DNA of 64,000 bases, taken from assembly GCF_000463015.1 (NCBI RefSeq), contig NC_022234.1:558001-622000 (forward strand), read 5' to 3'. The translations under genes and the position numbers were made by a program. This DNA comes from Variovorax paradoxus B4. GTDB taxonomy: Bacteria; Pseudomonadota; Gammaproteobacteria; Burkholderiales; Burkholderiaceae_C. The notes under the pieces are model-generated. The model was given only the letters and a program-made list of their open reading frames with translations, was not told the DNA's origin and ran no database searches. Positions 9,190-17,115 of the stretch are shown here, piece by piece. The first letter of the stretch is position 1, and the number at the start of each line of letters is the position of its first letter.

Positions 9190-9746
9190 CCGGTGACCCC
9201 GAACTACGAGCGCTTCTAGGAAAGGTGAAGGTCAGTCCGCGCCCACAGTCAAGCGAATGGTGCGGCGTGTGCGTGGATAGTGGCCTTGCGGTAATTGGCC
9301 AAGCGAAAGTCCTTGCCAGCCCGATGGGTCGCTACTCCACCTTCTTTGGCGCGGCAATGACGGACGCCGGTGACGGCGTCGAGCTTCTTCGTGAGCTCGT
9401 GTCTAACAGCGTGCCGGTCTCCAGGAGGCGCGCCCGCCGGAGTGATCCTCTGCGTTGACCAGGTCAGCCTGTGTTCTCGCGATAGCATTCCTTCGAGAGC
9501 CAGTTGGCGAAATTGGCCGTGAGGTGGACGGCAACGGTCCTCCCTCAAGCGCCGCGGTGCTTCCTCTTACATCAACAATTTCGACGACCCAGCGCGCACA
9601 GCAATGCCAGTACTTCAGCACTCAGGCCGACGCGCGTCGGCGGGCCGCTGCTCTCTGCTCAGCTTCAACGCCGAACGGCTGCTATTAGGCGGTTATTCCG
9701 CTCAAGCGTAGAGCGGAAAAGCGAAGCACATTTGTAGCCGGGGTGG
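9190..9746. other. non-coding stretch with no recognisable gene
   Basis: Several short open frames on both strands have unusual composition and no family resemblance. It is treated as degenerate sequence between the KfrA-like fragment and the repeat cluster at 9.75-9.91 kb. Confidence 0.4.
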
Positions 9747-9914
9747 TTGTCTCGGACTTTGTTGCTCGCGGTTTGCGCCTCACGAAGTCGACTCGCCCGG
9801 TCGTCTCAGACTTCGGAACGTCGCCCGGAAGGGTCGCTCCGACCATTTCACTGATGATTGTGTCTCAGACATTCATGGCAAAGAATATGTTCTTTGCCAT
9901 GAATGTCTGAGACA
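9747..9914. repeat. short TGTCTCNGAC repeats ending in a perfect 25-bp inverted repeat
   Basis: TTGTCTCGGAC (9747-9757), CGTCTCAGAC (9802-9811) and TGTCTCAGAC (9861-9870) are direct copies of one motif. The third begins a perfect inverted repeat: left arm 9861-9885, 4-nt loop TATG 9886-9889, right arm 9890-9914. A further inverted copy, TGTCCGAGACA, lies at 10859-10869 beyond the IS5-type element. Multiple short end repeats are typical of transposase-binding ends, but no matching transposase is present. Confidence 0.7.
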
Positions 9915-9925
9915 GCGCTTAGAAT

Positions 9926-10789
9926 CTATCCGTAAATTATGTTGATCTTCAATGACACTTTGCGGAACGCGATGATGGCGGCGGCTATGTGATTGAGGGC
10001 GACGAAGCTGCGTTCGAGCTTCTCGTATCGCACGAGCAGCTTGCGAAAGCGATTGAACCAGCTGTGGCAGACCTCGACCCCCCAGCGCCGTGCCCTCTTC
10101 GTGGGGTCGCGCCGCTTGGCATCGACCGCCTTGCTGCGATCAACGACGTGAGGAATGTAGCCATGCGATTCGATGATCTGCAACGCGCGCCGGCCTCGGT
10201 AACCGCCATCGGCACACAGGTGCTTGCTGCGCCGCTGGCTTGGCCTCTTGCGTTTGACCACGATGGCTTGCAGCGCGGCATCGAGTTGCGTCACGTCATG
10301 CTCATTGGCTCCGGTCGCGACGCGCGACAACGGGACGCCACGACCGTCCACCAGCAGGTGGCGCTTGCTCCCTTTTCCCCGACCGGTCGGGTTGCGTCCG
10401 ACCGCCTCTTGCGCCAAGGGAGCCTTGAACATGGCCCCGTCGATGCTCTGCCATCGCCAGGCGATGCCTTCCATCTGGTCATACTCGGCAAGCCCAGCTT
10501 TCCAAATGGCCTCGAACACGCCCGCGGCCTCCCACTCCAGGAAGCGCTTGTGCACGGCGCTGGCGCTGCCAAAGCGTTCCTTGGGCAGTGCCTTCCACTG
10601 GCAGCCCGTGCGCAACACGAACACGATCGCCTCGAACACTTGTCGTGCGGGCTTGGGTGGCCGCCCCGCTCCCGCCTTGCGCAGGTACTCCTTATCCGCG
10701 GGACGCTCGCGCACCGGGATCAGCGGCTCGACGCGCCGCCAGAATTCATCGGTCACCACCCAAGATTCGACCCGCTTGCGCGTCGCCAT
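9926..10789 (-). CDS. IS5-family transposase
   Basis: DDE transposase that cuts and joins the ends of its own element. 287 aa, single frame. The N-terminal DUF4096-type part carries VTDEFWRRVEPLIP, and the catalytic core has SIDGAMFKAP (first Asp), CADGGYRG (second Asp) and VEVCHSWFNRFRKL (Glu region). The stop codon TAG lies at the edge of the left inverted repeat, as is common in compact IS elements. The frame is intact, so the element may still be active. Confidence 0.9.
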   Translation of the reverse strand: MATRKRVESWVVTDEFWRRVEPLIPVRERPADKEYLRKAGAGRPPKPARQVFEAIVFVLRTGCQWKALPKERFGSASAVHKRFLEWEAAGVFEAIWKAGLAEYDQMEGIAWRWQSIDGAMFKAPLAQEAVGRNPTGRGKGSKRHLLVDGRGVPLSRVATGANEHDVTQLDAALQAIVVKRKRPSQRRSKHLCADGGYRGRRALQIIESHGYIPHVVDRSKAVDAKRRDPTKRARRWGVEVCHSWFNRFRKLLVRYEKLERSFVALNHIAAAIIAFRKVSLKINIIYG

Positions 10790-10850
10790 GCATTCGCCTC
10801 CATGCCGTGTGAATGACGGCTCAGGACGAGATTCTACTATTTACGGATAA
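9926..10850. mobile_element. complete IS5-family insertion sequence
   Basis: Roughly 925 bp around one transposase gene. Terminal inverted repeats TATCCGTAAAT at 9927-9937 and ATTTACGGATA at 10839-10849. No clear target duplication could be fixed by eye. It sits between the TGTCTCNGAC repeat copies, so it probably inserted into an older element. Confidence 0.85.
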
Positions 10851-11234
10851 CTTCTTAATGTCCGAGACAAGCCCCATCAGCCGGGGCGAACGTTGGCGGC
10901 GTGGGGGCATCGGACATGTCCCCTCCTATGACGAAGGCAGCGCGAGCATTATGAAAAATTAAACTGGATTTCAATAATTATGAAAATTGACTATAAGTTT
11001 TCGTATGGAACTGAACCAGATTTGGCACTGCCCCCGACCGGAGCTCGCAAAGCGCTACCTCGCCCTGTTGCAAGCCGGGCCGGCTGTGAGTACGACCATT
11101 TTCGCGCCCCGGCGCACTGGGAAGACGGTGTTTCTGCGCAAAGACCTGACGCCAGCAGCCGACGCTGCCGGCCCCCCCGCGTCACAATAGTTGTCGCCTC
11201 CTTAGACCCAAGAACCCGGGGGCGGCGATGAAGG

Positions 11235-11714
11235 ATGAGAGTGGCTCGATACGGACAAGCATTCAAGGACCGGGCGGTAGCAAGGTTGCTGCCGCCGGAG
11301 AGTTCGGCGCTGGAGGTAGTGGCGCGCGAGGTTGGCATTGGAGTGGAGACACTGGAGCGTTGGCGCGAGGATGCGCAGTCCATGCCCGCCCGAGGGCGGG
11401 CATGGACTGCGCGCGCGCGGCTTGAGGCGGTGATCACGACGGCGGCGATGCCCGAGGCGGCCAAGAGCGCCTGGTGCCGCGAGCACGGGGTATACCCAGC
11501 CGATCTGGACAAGTGGCGATCGAGCGCCACTGCCGCGCTGGCACAGCCTGAAGAGGCCCGTGCCAGCCCGCAGGCCACGCGGGCCGACCGCAAACGCATC
11601 AAGGAGCTCGAGCGCGACCTGCTGCGCAAGGACCGGGCGCTGGCCGAGACCGCAGCCCTGTTGGTACTCTCAAAAAATCTCGAGGCGATCTTCCACAAGG
11701 GAGGGGACGAATGA
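11235..11714 (+). CDS. IS3-family transposase OrfA (helix-turn-helix)
   Basis: 159 aa. The N-terminal part has the typical OrfA helix-turn-helix layout (FKDRAVARLLPPESSALEVV then VGIGVETLERWRED), and the C-terminal part is the leucine-zipper-like segment RKRIKELERDLLRKDRAL that pairs with OrfB. The stop overlaps the start of orfB (ATGA at 11711-11714). That suggests translational coupling or a separate OrfB start rather than only a programmed frameshift. Codons near residues 46-60 encode a perfect 19-bp hairpin. Confidence 0.85.
   Translation: MRVARYGQAFKDRAVARLLPPESSALEVVAREVGIGVETLERWREDAQSMPARGRAWTARARLEAVITTAAMPEAAKSAWCREHGVYPADLDKWRSSATAALAQPEEARASPQATRADRKRIKELERDLLRKDRALAETAALLVLSKNLEAIFHKGGDE
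11373..11412. repeat. perfect 19-bp hairpin inside orfA
   Basis: Left arm GCGCAGTCCATGCCCGCCC (11373-11391), loop GA, right arm the exact reverse complement (11394-11412). It is within coding sequence, so it constrains the protein to read DAQSMPARGRAWTAR. The stem is extremely GC-rich. Confidence 0.9.
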
Positions 11715-12802
11715 TCGGCCTCGAAGATCGCCGGATCGTGGCCCAGAACATCTCCAAGGCTCACACCGCCGGCGCGCGGCTGCGCCTGGCCTGCGAGAGC
11801 GCCGGCATCGACGTGCGCACCCTGCAGCGTTGGCAGGCTCATGAAGGCCTCACCGCGGGCGATGGCAGGCCGCAGGCCGTGCGCCCCATACCCGGCCATG
11901 CCCTGAGCCAGGAAGAGCGCGCACAGCTGCTGGCGGTGGCCAATGAGCCGCGGTTCGCTGCCGTGCCGCCGGCGCGCATCGTGCCCATGCTGGCCGATGA
12001 GGGTGTGTACTTGGCCAGCGAGTCCAGCTTCAGTCGCGTCCTGCGCGCGCACGGGCAGAGCGCCCATCGCGGTCGTGCCAAGGCGCCCAGGGTCGTGCGC
12101 CCTCCCACGACGCACATCGCCGAGACACCGCGACAAGTCTGGTGCTGGGACATGACGTACCTGCCCGCGCAGGTGCTCGGGCGCTGGTTCCATCTCTACC
12201 TGATCCTGGACCTGTACAGCCGCAAGATCGTGGGCTGGGAGGTTCACGACACGGACGACTCCGACCATGCCGTGCACCTGGTGCGCCGCACGGCGCTGGC
12301 CGAGGGCATCGCCACCCTGGACACCAAGCCGGTGCTGCATGGCGACAACGGCTCCACATTGAAGGCCACGACAGTGCTGGCGATGCTCAACTGGCTGGGC
12401 GTGAAGCCGTCGTACTCCAGGCCTCGCGTGAGCGACGACAACGCCTATGCGGAAGCATTGTTCAGAACGGCCAAGTACCGCCCGGAGTTCCCCGCCAGGG
12501 GCTTCGCCGACCTGGACCACGCGCGCTCCTGGGCGGCCGGCTTCGTGCGTTGGTACAACCATGACCATCGACACAGCGGCATTCGCTACGTCAGCCCTGC
12601 GCAACGCCACAACGGCGACGATCAAGCCATCCTCGCTGCTCGCCACGCGCTGTACACCCGTGCACGCGCGCTCAACCCAGCACGATGGTCAGGGCCTACA
12701 CGCAACTGGTCGCCCATCGGCGCAGTGACTCTCAACCCCGAACGTGACTGCATCGTTCAGGCACATGCGAGGAACCCCAACATACAGCCGCTGGCTGCAT
12801 GA
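11711..12802 (+). CDS. IS3-family transposase OrfB (DDE integrase core)
   Basis: 363 aa. The catalytic DDE residues are in CWDMTYLPAQ (first Asp, about residue 150), LHGDNGSTLK (second Asp) and DNAYAEALFRTAKYRPEFP (Glu). HHRHSGIRYVSP-like wording (HDHRHSGIRYVSP) marks the end of the rve domain. Intact frame, so probably able to transpose with OrfA. The gene starts at ATG 11711, overlapping the orfA stop. Confidence 0.9.
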   Translation: MIGLEDRRIVAQNISKAHTAGARLRLACESAGIDVRTLQRWQAHEGLTAGDGRPQAVRPIPGHALSQEERAQLLAVANEPRFAAVPPARIVPMLADEGVYLASESSFSRVLRAHGQSAHRGRAKAPRVVRPPTTHIAETPRQVWCWDMTYLPAQVLGRWFHLYLILDLYSRKIVGWEVHDTDDSDHAVHLVRRTALAEGIATLDTKPVLHGDNGSTLKATTVLAMLNWLGVKPSYSRPRVSDDNAYAEALFRTAKYRPEFPARGFADLDHARSWAAGFVRWYNHDHRHSGIRYVSPAQRHNGDDQAILAARHALYTRARALNPARWSGPTRNWSPIGAVTLNPERDCIVQAHARNPNIQPLAA

Positions 12803-13160
12803 AAGAGGCGACAACTACCTTGACGCGCGCCGCGGCTTCACCGTCGCGTACGTGGACCTTTGACAGACGAGGTTGAACCCCGGCATTGCGATTGTTCGGG
12901 GACTGGAGGAAGCGCTCACGCCGAGGACGTTGGCGCAAAGGGCGCTCCACAAGCTGCATGAGCCGGTTAAGAAGGTCAAGGCATCCGGCAGCGCGGGTGA
13001 GTTGAAGGGCGCTATCGAAGTTGAGTTGGGCGACGCGAAAACTGAACTCGCCTTGCGTATCGAAGAACTCGTTGTCAAGCTTGTTTCCAAGAAGAAGCTT
13101 CTGCTCTTGGTCGATGAAGCTCAGGAACTTGCACGAATCAAGGACAATGAGCTGGTGGCA

Positions 13161-13208
13161 ATGGCAATGGCAATGGCAATGGCAATGGCAATGGCAATGG
13201 CAATGGCA
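13161..13208 (+). repeat. (ATGGCA)8 hexanucleotide microsatellite
   Basis: Eight perfect tandem ATGGCA units, preceded by one degenerate unit GTGGCA (13155-13160). In frame it encodes alternating Met-Ala between ELVA and LRTAITK of the decayed ATPase, where only a short link is expected. It is likely a slippage expansion in a gene no longer under selection. Confidence 0.95.
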
Positions 13209-13884
13209 CTGCGCACCGCCATCACCAAGAATTGCGACAAGCTGCGAGTCGTATTCACCGGCTCATCGCGCACGCAGCTCGCCAACGTCTTCTCCAACAG
13301 CGCTGCGCCGCTCTTCTCGGTGGGCGCGCTGTTCAAGAGTTCCCGCTGCTTGGCAGAGAATTAGTCGAATTCGTCGCAAAGAAGTTCCAGATCGCCAGCG
13401 GACGTACCCTGGATGTCGCCGCAGGGTGGACGGCCTTCCAAGAATTCCACCAGCAGCCCGGGCCATTCCTCTCGGTGGTCGTGGCCATGCTCATGGACCC
13501 ATCGCTCACCTTCGAGCGCGCAGTGGCAACCGAAAAGGCAGAGCAGGATAAGGAGGAAAACCACGAGGGAACCTGGGCGTCGCTCGATGCGATGCAGCGC
13601 CAACTCCTTTTGCTCTTCGTCAACGACCCGCATGCCAAACCATTCGGAAAGGCGGCGCTTGCGAAGCTTGCCAAAGCTCGGCGTTCCTTCGCTCGCACCG
13701 TCCGACGTGCAGTATTCGCTCAACAACTTGAAGTCCAAGACCATCATCTCGAAGGTGCCAGGCGGTGTACATTGGTTCGAAAGCGCGGCGTTCGAGCGCT
13801 GGGTCAGAACGTTGGCGCCCGTTCATCCCTAACCCGAGCGCCCTAACCCGAGCGCGATGGCAGCTTGATCTGCCATTCCGATCG

Positions 13885-14027
13885 CGGCTCGCAAGGCGGA
13901 TTCAACCGGTCGTCGCAACACCTTCAATCATGAGGGTGCCATGGGAAGACCTGCAGGGTAGATGCAGAAGTTAGCGGGGCGCGCGGCAATGCGATCGCCC
14001 GGTGCGCCGCGGCCAGCAACCTGAGAC
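13885..14027 (+). pseudogene. IS30-family element, left-end remnant
   Basis: The sequence GGATTCAACCGGTCGTCGCAACACC (13896 region) resembles an IS30-type end. It is followed at about 13941 by MGRPAG, stop, MQKLAGRAAMRSPGAP, which matches the usual N-terminus of IS30-family transposases with the expected Trp changed to a stop (TAG). The rest of the element is missing; the LysR gene begins directly after. Confidence 0.55.
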
Positions 14028-14936
14028 TTAGCGCTTCTCGCTTCGAAGCGCATCGGCCACGTAGTCGACGAAGGCACGCACCTTCAACGGCAGCACGCGG
14101 CTCTGCCGGAAGACGGCGAAGACGCCGTTGGAGAAGGCCCGCACCGCGAAGCGGTACTCGGGCAGCAGCCGCACCAGCGTGCCGTCGTGCAGGTCGTTGC
14201 GCACGGTGGCCTCGGACAGCAGCGCCACGCCCATGCCGCCGATGGCGGCCAGCCGAAGCAGCTCGCCGTTGTTGGCGCTCAGCACGCCCTGGATGACCAG
14301 CTCCTGCTGTTCGCCCGCCTCGTCGATGTACTTCCAGGTGATGACCTCGCGCTCGCGCCGGTAGGTGAGGCAGCGCACCTGGGGCAGGTCGCTGGGATGC
14401 CGGATGCGCGAATAGGTCTTCACGAAGGCCGGGCTGGCCACCAGGATTTCGTCGCTCGACAGCAGCCGCTTGATGACGAAGCCCGAATCGGTGGATTCGC
14501 CGGTGCGGATGTCGACGTCGAAGTCGTGTTCCACCAGGTTGACCGGATGCTCGGAGAGCTCGAGCTCGACGCGGATGTCCGGATACAGCTCCGCGAAGCG
14601 CGGCAGCAGCGGTGCCAGCACCCGCAGGCCGATGTGCGTGCGCGAATGCACGCGCAGCCGGCCCTCCGGCCGCTGGCGCGCGTTGTGCACGACCTGCTCG
14701 GCCTCGCTCATGAGTTCCAGCACCGCCTCGGCCCGCTCCAGGAAGGCCTGGCCCGCCTCGGTCACCTTGAGGTTGCGGCTGGTGCGGTCCACCAGCTGCA
14801 CGCCCAGCTCTTCCTCCAGCGCGCTGATGCGCCGCGAGATGGTGGCCGGGGACAGGCTGAGGCTGCGGGCCGCGGCCGAGAGGCTGCCCTTCTTCTGGGT
14901 GGCCACGAAGATGCGCAGCGAATCGAGGGCCTTCAT
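14028..14936 (-). CDS. LysR-type transcriptional regulator
   Basis: 302 aa. N-terminal winged helix-turn-helix (residues about 1-60: SLRIFVATQKKGSLSAAARS, then PATISRRISALEEELGVQL), followed by a substrate-binding domain from about residue 90. It is divergent from the monooxygenase operon starting at 15039, with 102 bp between them, so it is the likely regulator of that operon and of itself. The effector is unknown, probably the substrate or a CoA-thioester intermediate of the pathway. Confidence 0.92.
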   Translation of the reverse strand: MKALDSLRIFVATQKKGSLSAAARSLSLSPATISRRISALEEELGVQLVDRTSRNLKVTEAGQAFLERAEAVLELMSEAEQVVHNARQRPEGRLRVHSRTHIGLRVLAPLLPRFAELYPDIRVELELSEHPVNLVEHDFDVDIRTGESTDSGFVIKRLLSSDEILVASPAFVKTYSRIRHPSDLPQVRCLTYRREREVITWKYIDEAGEQQELVIQGVLSANNGELLRLAAIGGMGVALLSEATVRNDLHDGTLVRLLPEYRFAVRAFSNGVFAVFRQSRVLPLKVRAFVDYVADALRSEKR

Positions 14937-15038
14937 TTCGAAAGACGCAAAGAAGGTGTGCGTTCGCTGGTGATCCGCAGGGGCTCCGAGTTCCTACGAT
15001 GGACCTCGATCAAAACCAGCCAACCAGGAGTCACAGCA
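14937..15038. promoter_or_regulatory. divergent control region between LysR gene and catabolic operon
   Basis: 102 bp separate the two start codons. LysR regulators normally bind such regions, but no clear T-N11-A palindrome stands out by eye. A CAGGAG ribosome-binding site lies 8-13 nt before the ATG at 15039. Confidence 0.35.
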
Positions 15039-16130
15039 ATGGATTTCGGAATCTTCATTCTGATGCAGCAGCGGAACAAGCACAAAACCTCCCACCAGAT
15101 CCTGCGCGACGCCGTCGAGCAGACACGCCTGGCGGACGAACTGGGTTTTGGTGCCGCATGGTACGCCGAGCACCACTTCAGCAACTACGGCATGTGTTCC
15201 TCGCCGTTGACCATGATCGCGCACTGCGCCGCGGTCACCCGCAACATCCGCCTGGGGACTGGCATCGTGGTCGCGCCGCTGTACACGCCGGCCCGCCTGA
15301 TCGCGGACGTGGCGATGGTCGACCAGCTGTCCGACGGCCGCCTGAACCTGGGCATCGGCTCGGGCTATCAGCACTTCGAGTTCGAGCGCTTCGGCGTGTC
15401 GCTGGAATCCGCCAAGGGCCGCACCTTCGAGATGCTCGACATGCTGGAAGCCGGCCTCACGCAGCCCAAGTTCAGCTACGAGGGCGAGTATTACCGCCAG
15501 CCCATGAGCGCCATCAGCCAGCGCGCGGTGCAGCGCCCCATGCCGCCGATGTGGATCACCAGCGTCGATCCGGCCTTCCTGTCGCGCGCCGTGAAGTCCG
15601 GCCACCATGTGTTCGTCTCGGGCGGCGACGGCGGGCTGGAGAAGCTGGCCGGCACCCGCGCGCTGATCGACAAGGTGGCCACGGCCGAGGGCAAGGACCC
15701 CGCCGGCGTGCAGGTCGGCCTGCTGCGCGCGGCCTATGCCAGCAACGACAAGGACGAGGTGGAACGCTACCTCGAGTGCGCGCGCTACCAGCGCCGCATT
15801 GCCGTCAGCCTGAAGCGCCGCACCGCGCAGATCGCCGACGACTACCAGGTCGAGGAAGGCATCGTCGAGGGCGAGCCGAGCCTGGACGAGATGCGCGCGC
15901 TGCTGCCCGTGGGCAGCGTCGACACCGTGATCGAGCGCGTGGTCAACGAGATCCGCACACTCAAGCCGGTGCACTACTGCTTCCAGACGCAGATGGGCGA
16001 CTTCGACCACCCGACCATGCTGCGCCAGCTCGAAACCTGGGGCAAGGTCATCATCCCGGCGGTGCAGCAGGAGATCGCCAACGATCCACCGCACCGGCCC
16101 GCGGCCCAGCCTGAACTCGCCGCAGCCTGA
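15039..16130 (+). CDS. LLM-class (luciferase-like) flavin-dependent monooxygenase
   Basis: 363 aa TIM-barrel enzyme of the bacterial-luciferase superfamily. It would use FMNH2 supplied by the adjacent flavin reductase and O2 to oxygenate a substrate. Family marks: MDFGIFILMQQ strand 1, WYAEHHFSNYG (the EHH flavin/substrate motif), RLGTGIVVAPLY, and DQLSDGRLNLGIGSGYQ. Start ATG 15039 follows CCAGGAGTCACAGCA. It is the first gene of a tightly packed operon (21 nt to the reductase). The substrate is not predictable; the downstream acyl-CoA genes suggest it forms an acid or lactone that enters beta-oxidation. Confidence 0.88.
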   Translation: MDFGIFILMQQRNKHKTSHQILRDAVEQTRLADELGFGAAWYAEHHFSNYGMCSSPLTMIAHCAAVTRNIRLGTGIVVAPLYTPARLIADVAMVDQLSDGRLNLGIGSGYQHFEFERFGVSLESAKGRTFEMLDMLEAGLTQPKFSYEGEYYRQPMSAISQRAVQRPMPPMWITSVDPAFLSRAVKSGHHVFVSGGDGGLEKLAGTRALIDKVATAEGKDPAGVQVGLLRAAYASNDKDEVERYLECARYQRRIAVSLKRRTAQIADDYQVEEGIVEGEPSLDEMRALLPVGSVDTVIERVVNEIRTLKPVHYCFQTQMGDFDHPTMLRQLETWGKVIIPAVQQEIANDPPHRPAAQPELAAA

Positions 16131-16151
16131 GGCCAAGCGCCAGGAGACGCC

Positions 16152-17087
16152 ATGCCCGAAGTCGCCGAAGACATCCGCCGCGCCATCGAGCCCGCGCAGT
16201 TGCGCCAGCTGCTCGGTTGCTTTCCGACCGGCGTGGCCGTGATCACCACCTGCGCGCCGGACGGCACGCCCGCCGGCCTGACCTGCAACTCGTTCAGTTC
16301 GGTCTCGCTCGATCCGCCGCTGGTGCTGTTCAGCCTGCGCAATGCCAGCCGCCTGCTGCCGGCCTTCCAGGCCGCGAACGGCTTCGTCATCAACATCCTC
16401 TCCGAGCAGCAGGACGCGCTGTCGGGCCGCTTCGCCTCGAGCCGGATCGAGGACAAGTTCGACGGCGTGGCCTGGCGCGCCGGCCAGCTGGGCATGCCGC
16501 TGATCGACGACTGCCTGGCCAGCTTCGAATGCCGCGTGCATGCCGCCCATGAGGCCGGCGACCACACCATCTTCATCGGCGAGGTCCGGCACCTGAGCGC
16601 CGGCGTGCCCGACCAGGCGCTGGTGTTCTACAAGGGCGCCTACATGATGCTGGCCGAGTCGCTGCGCAAGCTGGTCGTGGAGGGTCGGCTGGGAGACGCC
16701 GACATCGATGAGGCCTATCGCACGCTCTACGGCACCCTGCTGCGCCTGGCGAGCGAACGCGCCACCGAGGCCGAGCTGGACGCCGTGCACCAGGCCGCCG
16801 ACGCCATCGAGGCGCATCCCGACGACACCCCGCTCAAGGAGCGCATCGCCTCCGCCAGCGCCTTCTTCGCCTCGATCGCGGCCGCCGGCCACAACGAAGC
16901 GCTGACGCTGATGGCGCAGACCATGACCAGCGTGCTGCGCGAACGCATGACGCACGTGCTCTCGGTGCGTCCGCGCCCCGACCTCTTTCCGCTGCGCCGC
17001 AAGGTGGCGCACAACCTGCGCCAGCGCGACCCGGAGGGCGCCGCCGCCGCGCTGGACGAACTGATCACGCAGCTGCGCAAGGGCTGA
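16152..17087 (+). CDS. flavin reductase fused to an FCD-like helical domain
   Basis: 311 aa, twice the length of a plain flavin reductase. Residues about 10-165 form the FMN-binding split-barrel domain (LLGCFPTGVAVITTCAPDG, LTCNSFSSVSLDPPLVLFSL). Residues about 178-311 are all-helical and resemble the FCD ligand-binding domain of GntR regulators (RLASERATEAELDAVHQAAD, then NEALTLMAQTMTSVLRERM). The Asp/His metal ligands typical of FCD seem absent. It should supply reduced flavin to the preceding monooxygenase. The extra domain may sense the substrate and gate activity, by analogy to the MarR-like autoinhibitory domain in the HPAH reductase component C1; that is inference. It contains no DNA-binding domain. 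Confidence 0.82.
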   Translation: MPEVAEDIRRAIEPAQLRQLLGCFPTGVAVITTCAPDGTPAGLTCNSFSSVSLDPPLVLFSLRNASRLLPAFQAANGFVINILSEQQDALSGRFASSRIEDKFDGVAWRAGQLGMPLIDDCLASFECRVHAAHEAGDHTIFIGEVRHLSAGVPDQALVFYKGAYMMLAESLRKLVVEGRLGDADIDEAYRTLYGTLLRLASERATEAELDAVHQAADAIEAHPDDTPLKERIASASAFFASIAAAGHNEALTLMAQTMTSVLRERMTHVLSVRPRPDLFPLRRKVAHNLRQRDPEGAAAALDELITQLRKG

Positions 17088-17115
17088 GCCCTTTCCATTT
17101 CCAACAGGAGACAAG

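Larger units (their letters stand above)
11172..12835. mobile_element. IS3-family insertion sequence inside the ATPase gene
   Basis: About 1.65 kb with two overlapping transposase frames. End repeats read CGCGTCA...TAGTTGTCGCCTC at the left (11178 onward), and the inverse GAGGCGACAACTA...TGACGCG at the right (to 12827). The reading frame of the host ATPase can be rejoined across it (..AADAAG / FTVAYV..), which places the true edges within a few bases of 11172 and 12833. A truncated inverted copy lies at 4697-4862. Confidence 0.82.
11005..13832 (+). pseudogene. AAA-type ATP-binding protein gene, interrupted and decayed
   Basis: Part 1 (11005 to about 11170) encodes MELNQIWHCPRPELAKRYL and the Walker A-like segment APRRTGKTVFLRKDL. 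Part 2 resumes at about 12833 with GFTVAYVDL, then a TGA where the expected reading is Trp, then QTRLNPGIAIVRGLEEAL, the Walker B-like LLLLVDEAQELAR and VVFTGSSRTQL (sensor). An IS3-type element sits between the parts. Further damage: eight in-frame ATGGCA repeats at 13161-13208, a 1-nt loss near 13330 and a 2-nt loss near 13690 (the two restore the frame). The tail DVQYSLNNLKSKTIISKVPG ends at 13832. The family is small ATPases of unknown role often found near mobile DNA. It is certainly non-functional as one protein. Confidence 0.8.

Noticed and set aside
14187..15038. N-terminal extension of the luciferase-like gene across the LysR gene
   Set aside because: RBS and family N-terminus (MDFGIFIL) place the start at 15039.
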